NCBI GenBank assembly: GCA_021781255.1
Contig: JAJXXG010000473.1
Coordinates: forward strand, 1-6,387
DNA length: 6,387 bases
Direction of reading: 5' to 3'
Source: Acidobacteriota bacterium
Lineage (GTDB): Bacteria > Acidobacteriota > Terriglobia > Terriglobales > Acidobacteriaceae
The position numbers were made by a program, and so were the translations under genes. Under the pieces are notes generated by a model, which was not told where the DNA came from, searched no databases, and saw only the letters and a list, made by a program, of their open reading frames with translations. Below are positions 4,367 to 6,387 of this stretch, piece after piece; position 1 is the first letter of the stretch, and the number at the start of each line of letters is the position of its first letter.

Positions 4367-6387
4367 ATGACGGAATCAGCTCGTTATCCCGGCATTCGGG
4401 TCACAGCAAACGGAAATCAGCTTGTCTCGTACCACACGGAGACGCGGATCGCCGATGCCGGCGTTTTTTATCCAATTACGCCCTCTACGGAAGGCGGCGA
4501 GCTGTTCCAGCAGGCCTATGCGGAAGGCCACCTGAACGTCTTTGGCCACAACACGATTGCCATTGAGACGGAGGGCGAGCATGCGGCCCAGGGCGGCGCC
4601 ATTGCGCACTCAGTGTGCGGCAAGCGCGTGGTCAACTTTACCTCGGGGCAGGGCGTGGTCTACGGCGTGGAGCAGGATTATCATGCGCCGGGCAAGGGCT
4701 CGACGATGGTGCTGGAAGTGGGCGCGCGCGCACTGACCAAGCACGCACTCAATGTGCACTGCGGCCATGACGATATTTATGGAGCGCTGGACACGGGCTG
4801 GATCATGGTCTTCGGCAAGGACGCGCAGCAGGCAGCCGACCAGGCGCTGATTCTGCGCCGCGTGACGGAGCTGAGCCTGACGCCGGGCATGAACATCATG
4901 GACGGCTTTCTGACCAGCCATCTGGAGCGCACGTTCTACAAGCACGAGTCGGAGCTGATTCGCGAATATCTGGGCTCGCCGGAAGACATCATCGAGTGCC
5001 CGACAGAGGCGCAGCGCGTGCTGTTCGGGCCGACGCGCCGCCGCGTGCCGAAGATGATCGATCTGACGAATCCAATTCTGCTGGGGCCGGTGCAGAACCA
5101 GGAACACTACATGCAGGGCGTGATTGCACGCCGCAATAATTTTGCCGAGCCGATTCTCGAGTTTCTCGAAGAGGCCTATGAGAAGTTTGCGGAGCTGACG
5201 GGCCGCCGCTACGGCCTGATCAGCAAGTACAAGACGGACGACACGGACACTGTTTTTGTTTCGCTTGGCTCGGCTGCTGAAAACATCGAGGCCGCGGTGG
5301 ATTATCTGCGGCAGACGCGCGGCGTGAAGGTCGGCTCCATTCATGTGAACGTGATTCGCCCCTTCCCTGAGGCCGCGATTGTGGCGGCGTTGAAGGGCAA
5401 GAAGAACGTGATTGTTCTTGAGCGCACGGACGAGGCGCTCTCCGGTGACAATCCGCTGGGCCGCGACATCCGCACCGCGCTCTCGAAGGCTGTTCAATAT
5501 GAGGGCCACCCGGCGGGCGAGGGCCTGCCCGCGATCTCGCCGAGTGAACTGCCCAACATTCTTGGCGGCAGCTACGGGCTTGGCTCGCGCGACTTCCGCC
5601 CCGAGCACATCATTGGCGCATACGAGTTTGCGACCGCGGGCCGTGCGCGCAAGGATGGCAAGACGGCTGCCGACGGCGCGAACTTCTTCGTGCTCGGCAT
5701 CGATCATCCCTATGCGGTCATCGGCGACGAAATGCCGTCTCTGCTGCCCGAGGGCGCTGTGGCTGTGCGCTTCCACTCGATTGGAGGCTGGGGCGCCATC
5801 ACCACCGGCAAGAACCTGGGCGCGATTCTGGGCGACCTGAACGACCTGATCTACGAGCGCGATGGGCTGCTGGACGAGAAGGGCAATCCGAAGGAAGTCA
5901 TTCACGTCAGCGCGAATCCCAAGTACGGCTCAGAGAAGAAGGGCGCGCCGACCAGTTACTTCATGGTGGCGGCCAAGGATCGCATTCGCGTGAACTGCGA
6001 CCTGCGCCATGTGACCACGGTCCTCTGCTGCGACCCAAAGGCGTTCACTCACACCAATCCGCTGGACGGCATGCAGGAGGGCGGCAGCCTGGTCTGGGAG
6101 TCCGATCAGGAAGGCGAGCAGGCCTGGGAGCAGTTGCCCCTGTGGGCGCGCAAGCAGATTATCGACAAGAATATCCGCGTGTTCACACTGCCGGGCTTCG
6201 ACATTGCGCGCAAGGCGACGGACCGCTCCGACTTGCAGCTTCGCATGCAGGGCAACGCCTTTCTGGGCGCGTTCTTCCGCGTGAGCACATTGCTGCAGGA
6301 GTTCGGTATTACGCAGGAGCAGTATCGCGATGTTGTTCACAAGCAGTATGTGAAAAAGTTCGGCAAGTTCGGCGATGCTGTCGTCCA
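4367..6387 (+). CDS. Pyruvate:ferredoxin oxidoreductase-like 2-oxoacid:acceptor oxidoreductase, N-terminal 673 residues (gene runs off the right edge)
   Basis: A fused-type 2-oxoacid oxidoreductase, expected to decarboxylate a 2-oxoacid (pyruvate or similar) with thiamine diphosphate and CoA and pass electrons to a ferredoxin-like acceptor in the cytosol. Domain I (about 15-270): YPITPST (35-41), an acidic IETEGEHAA segment (66-74) where the family has a cofactor-contacting Glu, TSGQG (92-96), GAR with R121 where PFOR has its substrate Arg, and HDDIYGALDTGW (134-145), close to the HQDIY segment of PFOR. Domain II (about 290-365): VFVSLGSAAENIE from 296, RPFPE, then GDNPLGRDI from 360. The gamma-like domain follows: FFVLGIDHPYAVIG from 440 and SIGGWGAITTGKNLG from 471, where ordinary PFORs have a GxGxDGTVGANK-type motif. 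The thiamine-binding domain and any iron-sulfur domain lie beyond the edge. The ATG at 4367 follows GGGGG by five bases and matches the domain start; the frame is open throughout. The fold is confident; the substrate is not, as the protein is clearly divergent from textbook NifJ. Confidence 0.87.
   Translation, partial: MTESARYPGIRVTANGNQLVSYHTETRIADAGVFYPITPSTEGGELFQQAYAEGHLNVFGHNTIAIETEGEHAAQGGAIAHSVCGKRVVNFTSGQGVVYGVEQDYHAPGKGSTMVLEVGARALTKHALNVHCGHDDIYGALDTGWIMVFGKDAQQAADQALILRRVTELSLTPGMNIMDGFLTSHLERTFYKHESELIREYLGSPEDIIECPTEAQRVLFGPTRRRVPKMIDLTNPILLGPVQNQEHYMQGVIARRNNFAEPILEFLEEAYEKFAELTGRRYGLISKYKTDDTDTVFVSLGSAAENIEAAVDYLRQTRGVKVGSIHVNVIRPFPEAAIVAALKGKKNVIVLERTDEALSGDNPLGRDIRTALSKAVQYEGHPAGEGLPAISPSELPNILGGSYGLGSRDFRPEHIIGAYEFATAGRARKDGKTAADGANFFVLGIDHPYAVIGDEMPSLLPEGAVAVRFHSIGGWGAITTGKNLGAILGDLNDLIYERDGLLDEKGNPKEVIHVSANPKYGSEKKGAPTSYFMVAAKDRIRVNCDLRHVTTVLCCDPKAFTHTNPLDGMQEGGSLVWESDQEGEQAWEQLPLWARKQIIDKNIRVFTLPGFDIARKATDRSDLQLRMQGNAFLGAFFRVSTLLQEFGITQEQYRDVVHKQYVKKFGKFGDAVV

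Noticed and set aside
4610..5905. Long open frame (431 codons) on the minus strand opposite the oxidoreductase gene
   Set aside because: It lies wholly antisense to a protein with clear domain motifs; its Arg/Ala/His/Leu-rich translation resembles no family and reflects GC-rich codon use on the other strand.

Overview
The window is GC-rich chromosomal DNA, mostly coding, with ordinary bacterial signals. The gene content suggests an aerobic or facultative soil heterotroph that degrades plant polysaccharide: an exported family 39 glycoside hydrolase, a sugar-dehydrogenase-like SDR, an exported M28-type peptidase, a small lipoprotein and a very large fused 2-oxoacid oxidoreductase. Protein style and gene repertoire resemble Acidobacteria (Terriglobia/Acidobacteriaceae). 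That placement is an inference from memory, not a database result.

Layout. Positions 1-322 (minus) hold the N-terminal 107 residues of a secreted M28-family metallopeptidase that runs off the left edge. Positions 437-1030 (minus) encode a 197-residue predicted lipoprotein of unknown function. A 182-base divergent spacer separates it from a GH39 beta-xylosidase-like enzyme with a signal peptide (1213-2901, plus). This gene converges on a two-gene minus-strand block: an SDR resembling NAD-dependent D-xylose 1-dehydrogenases (3095-3886), followed 59 bases downstream by a 35-codon single-pass membrane miniprotein with a good ribosome binding site (2928-3035). A 480-base divergent spacer rich in inverted repeats follows. 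From 4367 to the right edge (plus) lie the first 673 residues of a pyruvate:ferredoxin-oxidoreductase-like (2-oxoacid:acceptor oxidoreductase) protein.

How the genes may work together. The GH39 enzyme would release xylose or a related pentose outside the cytoplasmic membrane. The SDR would oxidise such a sugar to its lactone in the cytosol. The oxidoreductase could handle 2-oxoacids at the end of sugar catabolism. The GH39-SDR link is suggestive only, because the genes are convergent rather than co-transcribed. The peptidase and lipoprotein look unrelated to sugar use.

No RNA gene, CRISPR array, insertion sequence, attachment site or phage gene was seen. No clearly new multi-gene system is present. 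The items most worth a second look are the 35-residue miniprotein, the hairpin-rich leader before the oxidoreductase, the divergent form of that oxidoreductase, and the His/Asp-patch lipoprotein.
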